64,000 bases of DNA from Bifidobacterium ruminantium DSM 6489 (GCF_000770925.1 NZ_JDTK01000013.1:26785-90784); one strand, 5' to 3'; numbered from the stretch's first letter, positions 52,577 to 61,238 are shown. A program made the numbers and translations. Notes: generated from the letters alone by a model not told the origin.

Positions 52577-53424
52577 CCAAAAAGGTACTCGTAAAAGTAC
52601 TCGTAAGAATCGACTACGACGAAACCGAATGAATCTACATTAAGCCTCGCCGTAATAATCTCGTTGGACTCCAGAAAACGCTCTAATGATAAGACCATCA
52701 CACTGACACCGCCGACGCTCCGCGGTCGGCCATCCACTCTGTTGGCAGGCCCTATGAACGGAGGGAAACAACACACCATCCCAATAGTCTCTCATCTCAG
52801 GGTCGTCGCCTTCCACGGAGTCCTGACTAACTGACTCAGCACGCAACGTCGCATGTAATCGGGATAGCCTGCACGCAACGTTAAATCGGCGATTCTATGT
52901 AGGTTGATGCATTCTCGCAAAACCTGCACGCAGCTCAATCTACTTTGCGTGCTGGCTAATGGGCGTAGTCTCAACGTTTCTAAGGCTTTTTCTCTGTCTG
53001 CACGCAAGGTTGGGGAAGAAAGTGGCTGGCTGAGCAGCCACGCGCCGCCCTCCGGGCGCCGCCTTCCCAACCTTGCGGTGATAGCACCAAGTCCTCGACC
53101 CGCAACGCATGACCTCTCGACGTCACGGCTCGGCCATCACTTCCGAGTCGCCATCACAAAGGCTGGCACGGGCACTGAGTGCCATGTCATCATGCCGCTA
53201 CGGCCCGGCTGAAGCCGTTCCTGCGCGGCAGCCGCCTAGGCCCTCAAGCGCCCACCACCAAGCCATGCATGGCACCTCAGTACGCCACCCTAGCCCGACA
53301 TCAGCACGTCGCGGGCTCGAACCCGGTACTACTCACGGACCGACTGTAGCCGCCGAGTACTCGTAAAAGTACTCGTAGAACCAAGCCAATGCTGGAAAAC
53401 CCCGAGACTGCAATAAATTCTTCA
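52577..53424. mobile_element. Gene-poor insert between the tRNA-Pro repeats
   Basis: This 0.85-kb stretch lies between the two tRNA-end repeats. No frame in it looks like a protein; the candidates are short and change character with the repeats. TACTCGTAAAAGTACTCGTA occurs near each end (52586-52605 and 53358-53377). GCACGCA is found four times direct and once inverted between 52839 and 53009. A large inverted repeat lies at 53003-53077. ACGTCGCGGGCTCGAACCCGG at about 53308-53328 resembles a tRNA T-arm. I read it as a decayed integrative element or a non-coding element. Confidence 0.6.
53003..53077. repeat. Large inverted repeat able to form a three-stem structure
   Basis: CGCAAGGTTGGGGAAG (53003-53018) pairs with CTTCCCAACCTTGCG (53063-53077), a 15-bp stem with one bulged G. 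Inside are GTGGCTG/CAGCCAC and a GC-rich GCCC/GGGC hairpin. It could be a structured RNA or a DNA cruciform. Confidence 0.8.
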
Positions 53425-53441
53425 AATCCCGCCAGCCCGAC
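53425..53441. mobile_element. Second att-like copy of the tRNA-Pro 3' end
   Basis: This is an exact 17-bp repeat of 52509-52525 (AATCCCGCCAGCCCGAC) without an associated tRNA. It lies about 110 nt before the OLD-family gene. Confidence 0.75.
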
Positions 53442-53549
53442 GAATAGGGTTCCGGTGGTGCTCGCCGGGACCCCGCTTTCCGTGTGAAGACGCTGGAGGT
53501 GTCTATATTGGAGGGAAGCGCAGATCGTCCGCACAAGACAAGGAATGTG

Positions 53550-55643
53550 ATGAAGCTCTCCCACCTATCCATCAAGAACCATAGCCGGCTCATGCATGAC
53601 ATCGACATCGAGGTGCGCCGCCACCTCGTGCTCGTCGGGCCCAACGACTCGGGAAAATCGTCGGTTATGCGATGCCTCGACCTCCTGCTTGGCGCGGCGC
53701 CCGAGGAACTCGCGCTGCGCCTGAGCCCCGACGACCTGCGCGACAAGTCGGCGCCGTTCATCGTGCGCTGCCGTCTCGACGGACTCACGCCGACGGAAGC
53801 CGACGTTTTTGGTGACGCCGTGGTGGACGGGGGCGTCTCGATGCGCCTGTTCGTCACCGGGGACGGACGCGGCGGCGTCACCGGGGACGGACGCGGCGGC
53901 GTCACGGCCGCGCGCTTCGTGCGGGAACGCAATGCGCGCGGCATACTCGGGGAACGTCCGCTGCGCGACGCCGAGCTGAGCGCACTGCGCTGGCGATTCG
54001 CGAGCTCCCAGCGCCGGCCCATATACGCGGCGCCGTCGCCCGAGGAGAAGGTGTACATGCAGCTGCGGCGACTGCACGGGCTGAGCATGCCGGGCGATTC
54101 GTACCTCAACACCGCCGTGTCGAGCGTGGACCTGGGCAAAAGCGCGCGCAAGATCGCGGCATCGTATAGGTCCGTCGACAATGCGCTGCACCAGTCGCCG
54201 GAGCTGCGCCTTCTGCGCGAGCAGATTGCGCAGAAGCTGTCGCAGATCTCGCCGCGCACTGTGCGCCCCGAGGACGTGAGCTTCGCGTACGCCGGCCTGC
54301 CTGAGAACCCCTCGAACCCGATGGAAGGCGTCGACCTGCGCGTCAACACGGGGGACATGCATTCCGAGCGCTCCGAGGTGATGGGCTCCATCGCGCAGTT
54401 CGTGCTCGCCATGCGTGGCGCCGGCATTCTCGCCATTGACGAGCCGGAGCTGCACCTGCATCCCAGCTCGCAGCGCAGCCTCGCGAAGATGCTCGCCGCG
54501 AACGACACGCAGTGCATTGTCTCCACTCATTCGGCCGATATCGTCAGCGCCTTCGACCCCGATTGCATCGTGGCCATGAAGAACGGCGAGGCGCGTCAGC
54601 TCAAACCCGGCGCGCTCGACTCCGACGCGTGCGTGCGCATGAAGCTGTGGATGCACGACCGGCTCGAGCCGCTCACCGCCACCAAGCTCATCCTCGTGGA
54701 GGGCATCACCGACCGGCTTCTTGTACAGCGCGTGGCGGAGCTTACGGGGCGCGACCTCGACCGACTCGGGGTCTCACTGGTGCAGACTGACGGCGTGGAC
54801 AAGATGATTCCGTTCGACAAACTGTTCGGGCCGGAAGGATTCGACGTGCCCATCTTCCGTCTGATTGACAAGGACGCGGTCGAGAACATGGCGAAGAAAC
54901 TCAATGTGCCCGTGCAGCAGCTGTCTTCAAAGCATGTGTATGTAAGCCAATGCGACCTCGAGGAGGAATACGTCAAGGGGCTCGCGCCGGGATTCGTGTG
55001 GAAGGCGATGAGCGAAGGCGACAATTTCTCGAAGGCCGAAATCGACGCCTGGCAGCGCAAGTGGAATAACAAGCAGACGCCGACGAAGCAGCAGGTGGCG
55101 GATTTCTGCCGCGCGAACAACAACAAGGTGCCGGCGTGCATGTCGGTGCTCGATGTGCTGACCCCGGCGAACGCGGGGAAGATCAAGTCAATCAATGCGC
55201 TGCTTGATGCGGTCGTGGGTCCTGCGCGCGGTGGTGCTGGTGACGGTGTTGCTGTGGGCGTGGGTGTTGCGGGCGGCGTTGGCGCGGGTTCCGCCGCGGC
55301 GCAGGAACACGATGATATCGTCGCCGCCATGACGCGCCCCGCCATCGCCCTCAGCCACGCTTCGAAGAATGCCGCGGTGCCGGACGATTCCGAGCCGGCC
55401 GAGGCGGCTGCGGCGGCCGACGGGACCAAGGCGATCGATGAAGTCAAGGTGGACGGCGAGACCAGGGCGACCCCCAAGAAGCCGACCCCCAAGAAGCCGG
55501 CTGTTCAGCCTCAGAAGAAGTCGTCTCCGAAGAATCAAGCTCCCAAGAGTCAGGCTCCTAAGGCAAGCGTTCAGAAGAAGCAGCTTCAACAGAAGTCGAC
55601 TCGAAAGAAGCAGCCTCGGAAGAACCCGACTCCGATGAAGTAG
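53550..55643 (+). CDS. OLD-family ATP-dependent nuclease (AAA ATPase + TOPRIM)
   Basis: This is a 697-residue protein. The ABC-type ATPase part has Walker A VGPNDSGKSS (residues 29-38) and Walker B ILAIDEPELHLHP (Asp297). The TOPRIM part has LVEGITDRLLV (Glu384) and LIDKDA (Asp440, Asp442). This is the OLD nuclease architecture, a family with anti-phage members. An in-frame 24-bp duplication gives two VTGDGRGG units near residues 102-117. The last about 65 residues are a Lys/Pro/Gln tail with PKKPTPKKP repeats. AAGGA before ATG 53550 fixes the start. The nearby tRNA att repeat points to acquisition. Confidence 0.85.
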   Translation: MKLSHLSIKNHSRLMHDIDIEVRRHLVLVGPNDSGKSSVMRCLDLLLGAAPEELALRLSPDDLRDKSAPFIVRCRLDGLTPTEADVFGDAVVDGGVSMRLFVTGDGRGGVTGDGRGGVTAARFVRERNARGILGERPLRDAELSALRWRFASSQRRPIYAAPSPEEKVYMQLRRLHGLSMPGDSYLNTAVSSVDLGKSARKIAASYRSVDNALHQSPELRLLREQIAQKLSQISPRTVRPEDVSFAYAGLPENPSNPMEGVDLRVNTGDMHSERSEVMGSIAQFVLAMRGAGILAIDEPELHLHPSSQRSLAKMLAANDTQCIVSTHSADIVSAFDPDCIVAMKNGEARQLKPGALDSDACVRMKLWMHDRLEPLTATKLILVEGITDRLLVQRVAELTGRDLDRLGVSLVQTDGVDKMIPFDKLFGPEGFDVPIFRLIDKDAVENMAKKLNVPVQQLSSKHVYVSQCDLEEEYVKGLAPGFVWKAMSEGDNFSKAEIDAWQRKWNNKQTPTKQQVADFCRANNNKVPACMSVLDVLTPANAGKIKSINALLDAVVGPARGGAGDGVAVGVGVAGGVGAGSAAAQEHDDIVAAMTRPAIALSHASKNAAVPDDSEPAEAAAAADGTKAIDEVKVDGETRATPKKPTPKKPAVQPQKKSSPKNQAPKSQAPKASVQKKQLQQKSTRKKQPRKNPTPMK
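53853..53900 (+). repeat. In-frame 24-bp tandem duplication in the OLD gene
   Basis: GTCACCGGGGACGGACGCGG plus CGGC occurs twice in tandem (53853-53876, 53877-53900), encoding VTGDGRGG twice. Confidence 0.9.
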
Positions 55644-56268
55644 ACGAAACCCGCCTCTAGGAAATCCTCGACCTGTTTATGTTCAATAGGGAGTTGAGGT
55701 TTTGTCAGGTAGTTTTTTCGGGTTTGGCTCTCTGGTTGCTTCATGTTGTGCCATGTGGCTTGTTATCTGCCGTGTCCTACCAACGGCGCGATACGGGGAT
55801 CGCGAGATAGAGCAGTATTTGCGGGGGTGTCTGCGGTTCGGCTGATGCGTTTGCAGGAGCCCGTGGACGCGGTCGTATCTGCCGGTTGTGGGGGCTTGTC
55901 GTTGACGGCGGTCCGGTGTTGGGTGGGTATCTTGGGAGGGTGCGGTCGGTCGCTCGCGGCTGGTCGCGGATGGGTGTGTATCTTGGGGTTCCTGTTTTCG
56001 GCGGGTTGCAGGAACAACGATTTGGTCTTCCGGTTGCTTCATGTTGTGCCATGTGGCTTGTTATCTGCCGTGTCCTGCAAACGGCGCGGTACAGGAACCA
56101 GCAGATAGGGCTGCAACGCGCGTTCGCCGTCGAATGGGCGGCGAACCGTGGGGGAGCGGGGAAGACGATGCCGCCGGCTGGCGATTCGCCGTGTCCGATA
56201 CGGTACGCTTACGGGAACAGTGCGGCCGGGCGAAGCCGGAACGCATCCCGATCGGATTGGAGCAGCAC
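55644..56268. repeat. Gene-free region with repeat units A and B
   Basis: Unit A, 45 bp exact (GGTTGCTTCATGTTGTGCCA and onward), occurs at 55734-55778 and 56032-56076, with similarity running on for about 15 nt. Unit B (55869-55882 plus 55903-55936) repeats the sequence upstream of tRNA-Pro (52358-52425). GGGTGTGTATCTTGGGG at about 55974-55990 is a partial third copy of the end of B. No protein-coding frame here is convincing. Confidence 0.75.
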
Positions 56269-56664
56269 ATGGCGAAATTCGCGAACGTCGAGGAATATCT
56301 TGACTCGATTGCCGACGGGCGGCATCGCGCCGAATTCAAGGAATTGCTCGACTGGGTGCATGCCACATGGCCGCAGCTGGTCTGCGAAGTCAAATGGAAC
56401 CAACCGATGTTCATGGACCATGGCACATTCATCATCGGGTTCACCGCGCTGACCAATCATGTGACCGTCGGCTCCGAACCGCGCGCATTCGAGCATGCCA
56501 TGCCGCTGATCGAGCAGCAGCATCTCAAACGCGGCAAGAAAACCTTCCAAATCCCGTATGGGCGTAGCGACGCGTGGAAGGTGCTCGAGCAGATCATCGA
56601 ATTCACCATCGCCGACAAGCGCGACGTGCAGACCTTCTGGGACCAGCGTCGTCCCGAATGCTGA
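56269..56664 (+). CDS. DUF1801-family (YdhG-like) protein
   Basis: This is a 131-residue small cytosolic protein. MAKFANVEEYLDSIADGRHR, WPQLVCEVKWNQPMF and TALTNHVTVGSEPRAFEHAM match the DUF1801/YdhG family as I recall it, in which a Bacillus member (Fra) is linked to iron delivery. That function is not established here. A GGAG lies upstream of ATG 56269, and the frame extends 76 codons upstream into repeat A without similarity. Confidence 0.78.
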   Translation: MAKFANVEEYLDSIADGRHRAEFKELLDWVHATWPQLVCEVKWNQPMFMDHGTFIIGFTALTNHVTVGSEPRAFEHAMPLIEQQHLKRGKKTFQIPYGRSDAWKVLEQIIEFTIADKRDVQTFWDQRRPEC

Positions 56665-56772
56665 TGGTGCCCTGCTTCTGCCGGCGCTGAATGCCCCGTC
56701 AGCGTCGGCAGAAGCAGAAGGCAGGTGTGGCGGGCATGCCCATGTGGATTTGCCGCACCCTGATGAGCTGCT

Positions 56773-57981
56773 TCACTCGTTGACGGCGGCCTTGATTCGC
56801 CGGGCGAGCGTCGCATCCCACATGGCGCCGGTCGCGCTCATCACCGCATCTGCACCCGCCTTTCGGTACGCGAGGTAATGTTCCGGCTCGATGACCCCGC
56901 CGACGCCGATGATCGCGAAATCAAGCCCGAGGCGCTCGAGGATCGCCGACAGGCGGCGGACCATGTCCAGTCCAGCCCCACGGATCGCGTTCCCGCACAC
57001 ACCGCTGCGGTCGCGACCCTCGCCGGGAAGCGCCTGATTGCCGGAAGCGTCCACGAGTTTCGCGGAAATCGTGTTGATAGTGGAGAAACCTTGTGCCGTG
57101 CCATGTCCGACGGTTTCGCGCACCATGGTCTCGAGCTCGATATCCGAGGGGAAATAGGCGAGTTTGACGATGAGCGGCCGGTCGCCGATCTCGTTCTTGA
57201 CTGCTTCGGTGATGCGGCCGACCAGATGCGGGTCGTGGCACAGCAGCCGGTTATGGCCTTCGTTCGGGCAGCTCGTGTTCATTTCCATGAGCTGTGCGCC
57301 GGTTTCGCATACGAGCCGTGCAGTGGCCACGTGGTCGGCGATGTACTCGTCGGTGCTCATGCCGGCGACGCGTGAGCCTTGGAAACTCGGCACCAACAGC
57401 TGTCCGGGGCCGGCGGCGGCGATGGCGTCACGCATATCCGGCTGCCATACATCAGGATCGCGCGACGGCACGCCGAAGGAATTGGAAATGGAAATCGGCA
57501 AATCATATCGGGTGTCCGCGAGCACGCCTTCATCGAGTTCGGGGCTGCCGGGGGTGAGCGATCCGTCTGCCGCCTTGGGGTGCACGGCCAGCACGTTCGG
57601 GAAAGGATTGCAGCCCCATGCGCGCGACCGCACGGTTTTGTACACGGCCAAATCGAATCCCATACGGAAGGCGGCGGTCGTGAACCGTGAGTTGAGCAGC
57701 GGGCCGGCGGGAATGCCGAACGGCAGATTCACGGGGAAACCGAGCACGGTTGCGGGTTCTGTGGGGGTTGCGTGTGTCGCAGCGGTTTCATCGGTTGTCG
57801 GAGCCGATTCGGAAGTCGCCGCGGAATCCATCGTGCCGCTGTTGGATGCTGCAGCCTCGCCTTTCAGTACCGAAGCCTCACCCGCCAGCGCCTGCGCGAA
57901 CTGGCCGAACGGCCCACGCCGGTAATTGTCGTCATACGTGAGATTGACGTCGTAGAACGGCTCGAATTGCTCGTTGGTCAT
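56773..57981 (-). CDS. Dihydroorotate dehydrogenase-family protein
   Basis: This is a 402-residue FMN-barrel protein. FGIPAGPLLNSRFTTAAFRM opens the barrel near 88-107, and the family hallmark with N-x-S-C-P-N (MEMNTSCPNEGHN) is near 235-247. LIVKLAYFPSDIE carries the FMN lysine, and FAIIGVGGVIEPEHYLAYRK ends the phosphate site. Residues about 33-80 are a low-complexity Ala/Ser/Thr insertion before the barrel. The usual catalytic base of the class I or II loop is not clear, so the substrate could differ from dihydroorotate. It starts at ATG 57981. Confidence 0.78.
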   Translation of the reverse strand: MTNEQFEPFYDVNLTYDDNYRRGPFGQFAQALAGEASVLKGEAAASNSGTMDSAATSESAPTTDETAATHATPTEPATVLGFPVNLPFGIPAGPLLNSRFTTAAFRMGFDLAVYKTVRSRAWGCNPFPNVLAVHPKAADGSLTPGSPELDEGVLADTRYDLPISISNSFGVPSRDPDVWQPDMRDAIAAAGPGQLLVPSFQGSRVAGMSTDEYIADHVATARLVCETGAQLMEMNTSCPNEGHNRLLCHDPHLVGRITEAVKNEIGDRPLIVKLAYFPSDIELETMVRETVGHGTAQGFSTINTISAKLVDASGNQALPGEGRDRSGVCGNAIRGAGLDMVRRLSAILERLGLDFAIIGVGGVIEPEHYLAYRKAGADAVMSATGAMWDATLARRIKAAVNE

Positions 57982-58156
57982 GCTTGCAAACTCCCGTCAT
58001 TTGCCTTTCGGCACCCGTATTTGCTCCCAGTATATGGATTGGCGTGATTGGTCGTGGCGATGTGCGGCGCTGGTGAGACGATTTGCGCGGCTGATTCAGA
58101 ACGACCGATTCGGGTGGCATCCCAAAACCGACCGCGCAGTCGATCCCGACCAGCAA

Positions 58157-59290
58157 TCACTCGCAGGCTACGCCGTCGCCATCGCGGTCGAGTTTCCTGG
58201 AATACCCCGGTTGCCCCTGATACAGCGGAGCCTTGCCCGCAGCGCGGACGGCCGAGCAGTTCTGGTAGTAGACATCCCCGCCGGATTGCTGCGCTGGCGC
58301 TGGAGCCGGTGCAGCCTGTGCCGGTGCTGGTGCCGGTGCGGGTGCGGCTTGTGTCTGTGCCGGTGCGGGCGCCTGCACAGGCTGGCTGTCTGCTTGCGCA
58401 GAGGCGGCCACACCGCCGACATCGGGCACGGTCTGCCCTGGGCAGCCGGACAATACGTTGGTCATCGCGTCTTTCTCAGCCTGCGTCACCCACAGTGCGT
58501 ACTTGTGTTTCACGCCGATCTGCCGTGCGACATACTGGCAGCGGAACGACTTGTTCGACGGCAGCCAGGACGCCGCGTCGGAATCGGATTTCTGCTGGTT
58601 TGCTGGCCCGTCCACCGCGAGCAGATTGTATGGGTCATTCGCCAGTTGCAGCCGCTGGTCAGCGTTGAGCTGCTGCGCGCCCTTTTGCCACGCGTCGGAC
58701 AACGCGACGACATGGTCGATCTGCACGGCGGTTGACGTATGCTGTCCGCGCACGAAATTGATGGTTTTCCCGGTGTACGGGTCGTTGAGCGTGCCGGTCT
58801 TGACCACGCAATCATGCGTGCCAGATTTGAAGGTCACGTTCGTCATATCGCGTTTGAGGATGTCGTTGCGCGTGTCGCAGCCGTTGTGATCGACGTCCGA
58901 CCAGGCGGCACCGAATTGGGTGCGCGCGTATCCGGTCTTGGGTGCGCGCCCTTTAACCGGCAGGGTTGCCAGCATGTCGACGGCGGCGCCGGACGCGTTG
59001 GACGATCCTGAATTTGCGTCGGATTGCGCGGATGCGTCGTCTGACGGGCTTGCGCTGGATTCGGACGTTTCGCTCGGAGAGGCGGATTCGGACGGAGTCG
59101 CGCTCTCCGACGCGGAATCGCTTGACAACGCCGATGTATCGCTGTCGGACCCGCCGCACGCGGACAACGGCACCAGCATTGTGCCTGCGAGGATTGCGGC
59201 GATCAGCTTGGTCAGCGAACGTCCCCTGGAAAAGACGCCACGCGTGATATTCGAATATTGGCGCTCTCCCGCGCCGCCGGAATTGCTCAT
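58157..59290 (-). CDS. Secreted lipoprotein nuclease (HNH/DUF1524 plus excalibur domain)
   Basis: This is a 377-residue exported protein. A lipoprotein signal ends at LVPLSACGG (Cys about 45), followed by a Ser/Asp/Ala-rich linker. The nuclease domain contains YARTQFGAAWSDVDHNGCDT and QIDHVVALSDAW, the His-containing core of DUF1524 HNH nucleases. After a Pro/Ala/Gln-rich spacer, the excalibur Ca-binding domain ends LDRDGDGVACE. It would act at the cell surface on extracellular DNA or RNA. GTGGAGGAG supports ATG 59290 over one nine codons upstream. Confidence 0.85.
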   Translation of the reverse strand: MSNSGGAGERQYSNITRGVFSRGRSLTKLIAAILAGTMLVPLSACGGSDSDTSALSSDSASESATPSESASPSETSESSASPSDDASAQSDANSGSSNASGAAVDMLATLPVKGRAPKTGYARTQFGAAWSDVDHNGCDTRNDILKRDMTNVTFKSGTHDCVVKTGTLNDPYTGKTINFVRGQHTSTAVQIDHVVALSDAWQKGAQQLNADQRLQLANDPYNLLAVDGPANQQKSDSDAASWLPSNKSFRCQYVARQIGVKHKYALWVTQAEKDAMTNVLSGCPGQTVPDVGGVAASAQADSQPVQAPAPAQTQAAPAPAPAPAQAAPAPAPAQQSGGDVYYQNCSAVRAAGKAPLYQGQPGYSRKLDRDGDGVACE

Positions 59291-59603
59291 GTGATGCTCC
59301 TCCACATGCTTGATCATTCCAAATCCCTCCGAAGCACCGCCCGATAGCGTGCTTCAACGAGACATTCTATGTCCGCAGGAAGGCTGACAACCGGCATCTC
59401 GCAAGCGTGTCATGGACGGTGTTGTCGTTGTTCTGTGGCGATTGGCGGAAAACCGCTTTTCACGTACGATTCGGCTGGTAGCATGTTCACCGCTTATGCA
59501 CATGCGGTGTGGCACCATGGTGATACCAACCAGTAGTGTGTCAGCGTCGGCCGCCCATCGGGGCGACAGACGCGTCCGGGCAAGGGAATCGAAAGAGGTC
59601 GAC
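59291..59603. other. Gene-free divergent region before murA
   Basis: This 313-nt gap lies between the nuclease gene and murA. An open frame continues from 59412 into murA but lacks MurA similarity. GAAAGAGG before GTG 59604 is the murA ribosome binding site. I see no other structure. Confidence 0.5.
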
Positions 59604-60929
59604 GTGGTCGAAGAGAAAGACGATATGCTCCATGTTGAGGGCGGCAAGCCGCTCCATGGCACGATCAAGGTTCGCGGAGCCAAGAATTTCGTAAGCAAGG
59701 CCATGGTCGCCGCCCTGCTCGCGCCCGGTAAGTCCGTCTTGAAGAATGTGCCGGAAATCCGCGATGTCCATGTGGTGTCCGATTTGCTGCGCCTGCACGG
59801 CGTGGACGTGAATGTGGACGGCAAGAACGGCGTGGTGACGATTGACGCCACCCATGTGCAGCTTGCCGACGTGGCCGACGTGGATACGCTGTCCGGATCG
59901 TCCCGCATTCCGATTCTGTTCTCCGGCCCGCTGCTGCACCGTCTGGGCGAGGCGTTCATTCCGGCGCTCGGCGGTTGCAATATCGGCGGTCGTCCGATCG
60001 ATTTCCATCTTGAGACCCTGCGCAAGCTCGGCGCGAATGTGGACAAGGAGCATAAGGACGGCATCCATATCACCGCACCGAACGGACTGCACGGCGCGAA
60101 GATTCACCTGCCGTACCCGTCCGTGGGTGCCACCGAGCAGACGCTGCTCGCCGCCGTACTCGCCGAAGGTAAAACCGAGCTGTCCGGCGCTGCCATCGAA
60201 CCCGAAATCATGGATCTGGTGAACGTGCTGCAGAAGATGGGTGCGCTCATCTCCGTGGACGTGGACCGCACGTTCCGCATCGAAGGCGTCAAGGAGCTCA
60301 AGGGCTATACGCACACGTCGCTGACCGACCGTATCGAGGCGGCATCCTGGGCATCCGCGGCGCTCGCCACCCATGGCGACATCTTCGTCAAGGGCGCGAC
60401 CCAGCCGGAGATGCTGACCTTCCTGAACGTGTTCCGCAAGATCGGCGGCGAATTCGACATCACCGACAAGGGCATCCGCTTCTGGCATCCGGGTGGCGAC
60501 CTGAAGCCGGTGGCCATCGAGACCGACGTGCATCCGGGCTTTATGACCGACTGGCAGCAGCCGCTCGTCGTGGCGCTGACCCAGGCCAATGGCCTTTCCA
60601 TCGTGCATGAGACCGTGTATGAGAACCGTTTCGGCTTCACCAAGCCGCTGGTGCAGATGGGAGCCACCATCCAGCTGTATCGCGAATGCCTCGGCTCCCT
60701 GCCGTGCCGTTTCCAGCAGCGCAACTACAAGCATTCCGCGGTCATCTTCGGACCGACCCCGCTCACCGGCCGCGACATCGACGTGCCGGATTTGCGCGGC
60801 GGCTTCAGCCACCTGATCGCGGCGTTGGCTGCCAAGGGTCCGTCCAATGTGCAGGGCATCTCCCTGATCGACCGCGGCTACGCCGACTTCCGCGGCAAGC
60901 TGGAAGCCCTCGGCGCCGATTTCGACTAA
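59604..60929 (+). CDS. murA: UDP-N-acetylglucosamine 1-carboxyvinyltransferase
   Basis: This 441-residue enzyme performs the first committed step of peptidoglycan synthesis. KVRGAKNFVSKAMVAALLA (about 21-39) holds the substrate Lys-Asn pair. ALGGCNIGGRPIDFHLETLR (about 122-141) carries the PEP-binding cysteine that fosfomycin alkylates, so the family's sensitive Cys is present. FMTDWQQPLVVALTQANGLS is near 312-331. It starts at GTG 59604. Repeat C follows the stop by 57 nt. Confidence 0.95.
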   Translation: MVEEKDDMLHVEGGKPLHGTIKVRGAKNFVSKAMVAALLAPGKSVLKNVPEIRDVHVVSDLLRLHGVDVNVDGKNGVVTIDATHVQLADVADVDTLSGSSRIPILFSGPLLHRLGEAFIPALGGCNIGGRPIDFHLETLRKLGANVDKEHKDGIHITAPNGLHGAKIHLPYPSVGATEQTLLAAVLAEGKTELSGAAIEPEIMDLVNVLQKMGALISVDVDRTFRIEGVKELKGYTHTSLTDRIEAASWASAALATHGDIFVKGATQPEMLTFLNVFRKIGGEFDITDKGIRFWHPGGDLKPVAIETDVHPGFMTDWQQPLVVALTQANGLSIVHETVYENRFGFTKPLVQMGATIQLYRECLGSLPCRFQQRNYKHSAVIFGPTPLTGRDIDVPDLRGGFSHLIAALAAKGPSNVQGISLIDRGYADFRGKLEALGADFD

Positions 60930-60985
60930 TCGCTTCGGTCGATTGCTTTGACTGGCATTGGCCGACGCTGGTCGCTGGCCGATGG

Positions 60986-61037
60986 CCATCATCGACTTCA
61001 GCCGGCATCCGCATCGCGCGGGTGCCGGCTTTGTCAT
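60986..61037 (+). repeat. Repeat C, copy 1 (hairpin repeat after murA)
   Basis: This is a 52-bp element with AGCCGGCA/TGCCGGCT closing a CCGC/GCGcGG stem, followed by TTGTCAT. Copies at 62695-62746 and 63970-64000 each follow another gene. Confidence 0.88.
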
Positions 61038-61054
61038 ATGTGGCGGCTTGTGCG

Positions 61055-61095
61055 GCGACCTGCACGGTGCATTTGCTGAGAATCGTGCAGGTCGC
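61055..61095 (+). repeat. Perfect 12-bp inverted repeat
   Basis: GCGACCTGCACG (61055-61066) pairs with CGTGCAGGTCGC (61084-61095), 17-nt loop, between repeat C and the AlbA gene. It may be a second terminator; TTTTTTCG lies 25 nt later. Confidence 0.75.
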
Positions 61096-61173
61096 GTTAG
61101 AGCTCTTGTCTCCGTTGCTTTTTTCGCATCAGGGTGGGGATAGATTCCGAATATGGTTAAATATGAATCAAGA

Positions 61174-61206
61174 GGTCGAATCGCGGTCGAATCGCGGTCG
61201 AATCGA
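61174..61206 (+). repeat. Triple 11-bp tandem repeat upstream of the AlbA gene
   Basis: GGTCGAATCGC occurs three times head to tail (last base varies), ending 32 nt before the start codon. The 11-bp period places each copy on the same DNA face. Confidence 0.8.
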
Positions 61207-61238
61207 CGGGTCGAGGACTCCTGTAATGAGGTGAATCA

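Noticed and set aside
52570..52779. Short minus-strand frame ending YEYFYEYLFGL, possible integrase C terminus
   Set aside because: The end is produced by the TACTCGTA repeat; the rest shows no catalytic Arg/His/Tyr arrangement. Too little for a pseudogene call.
52792..53070. 92-residue minus-strand frame within the tRNA-Pro insert
   Set aside because: Its repeated segments come from the GCACGCA array and the inverted repeat. It has no ribosome binding site and no protein-like pattern.
55743..56108. 121-residue frame between the OLD and DUF1801 genes
   Set aside because: Both ends are copies of repeat A and the middle is repeat B, so the frame is a by-product of repeats.
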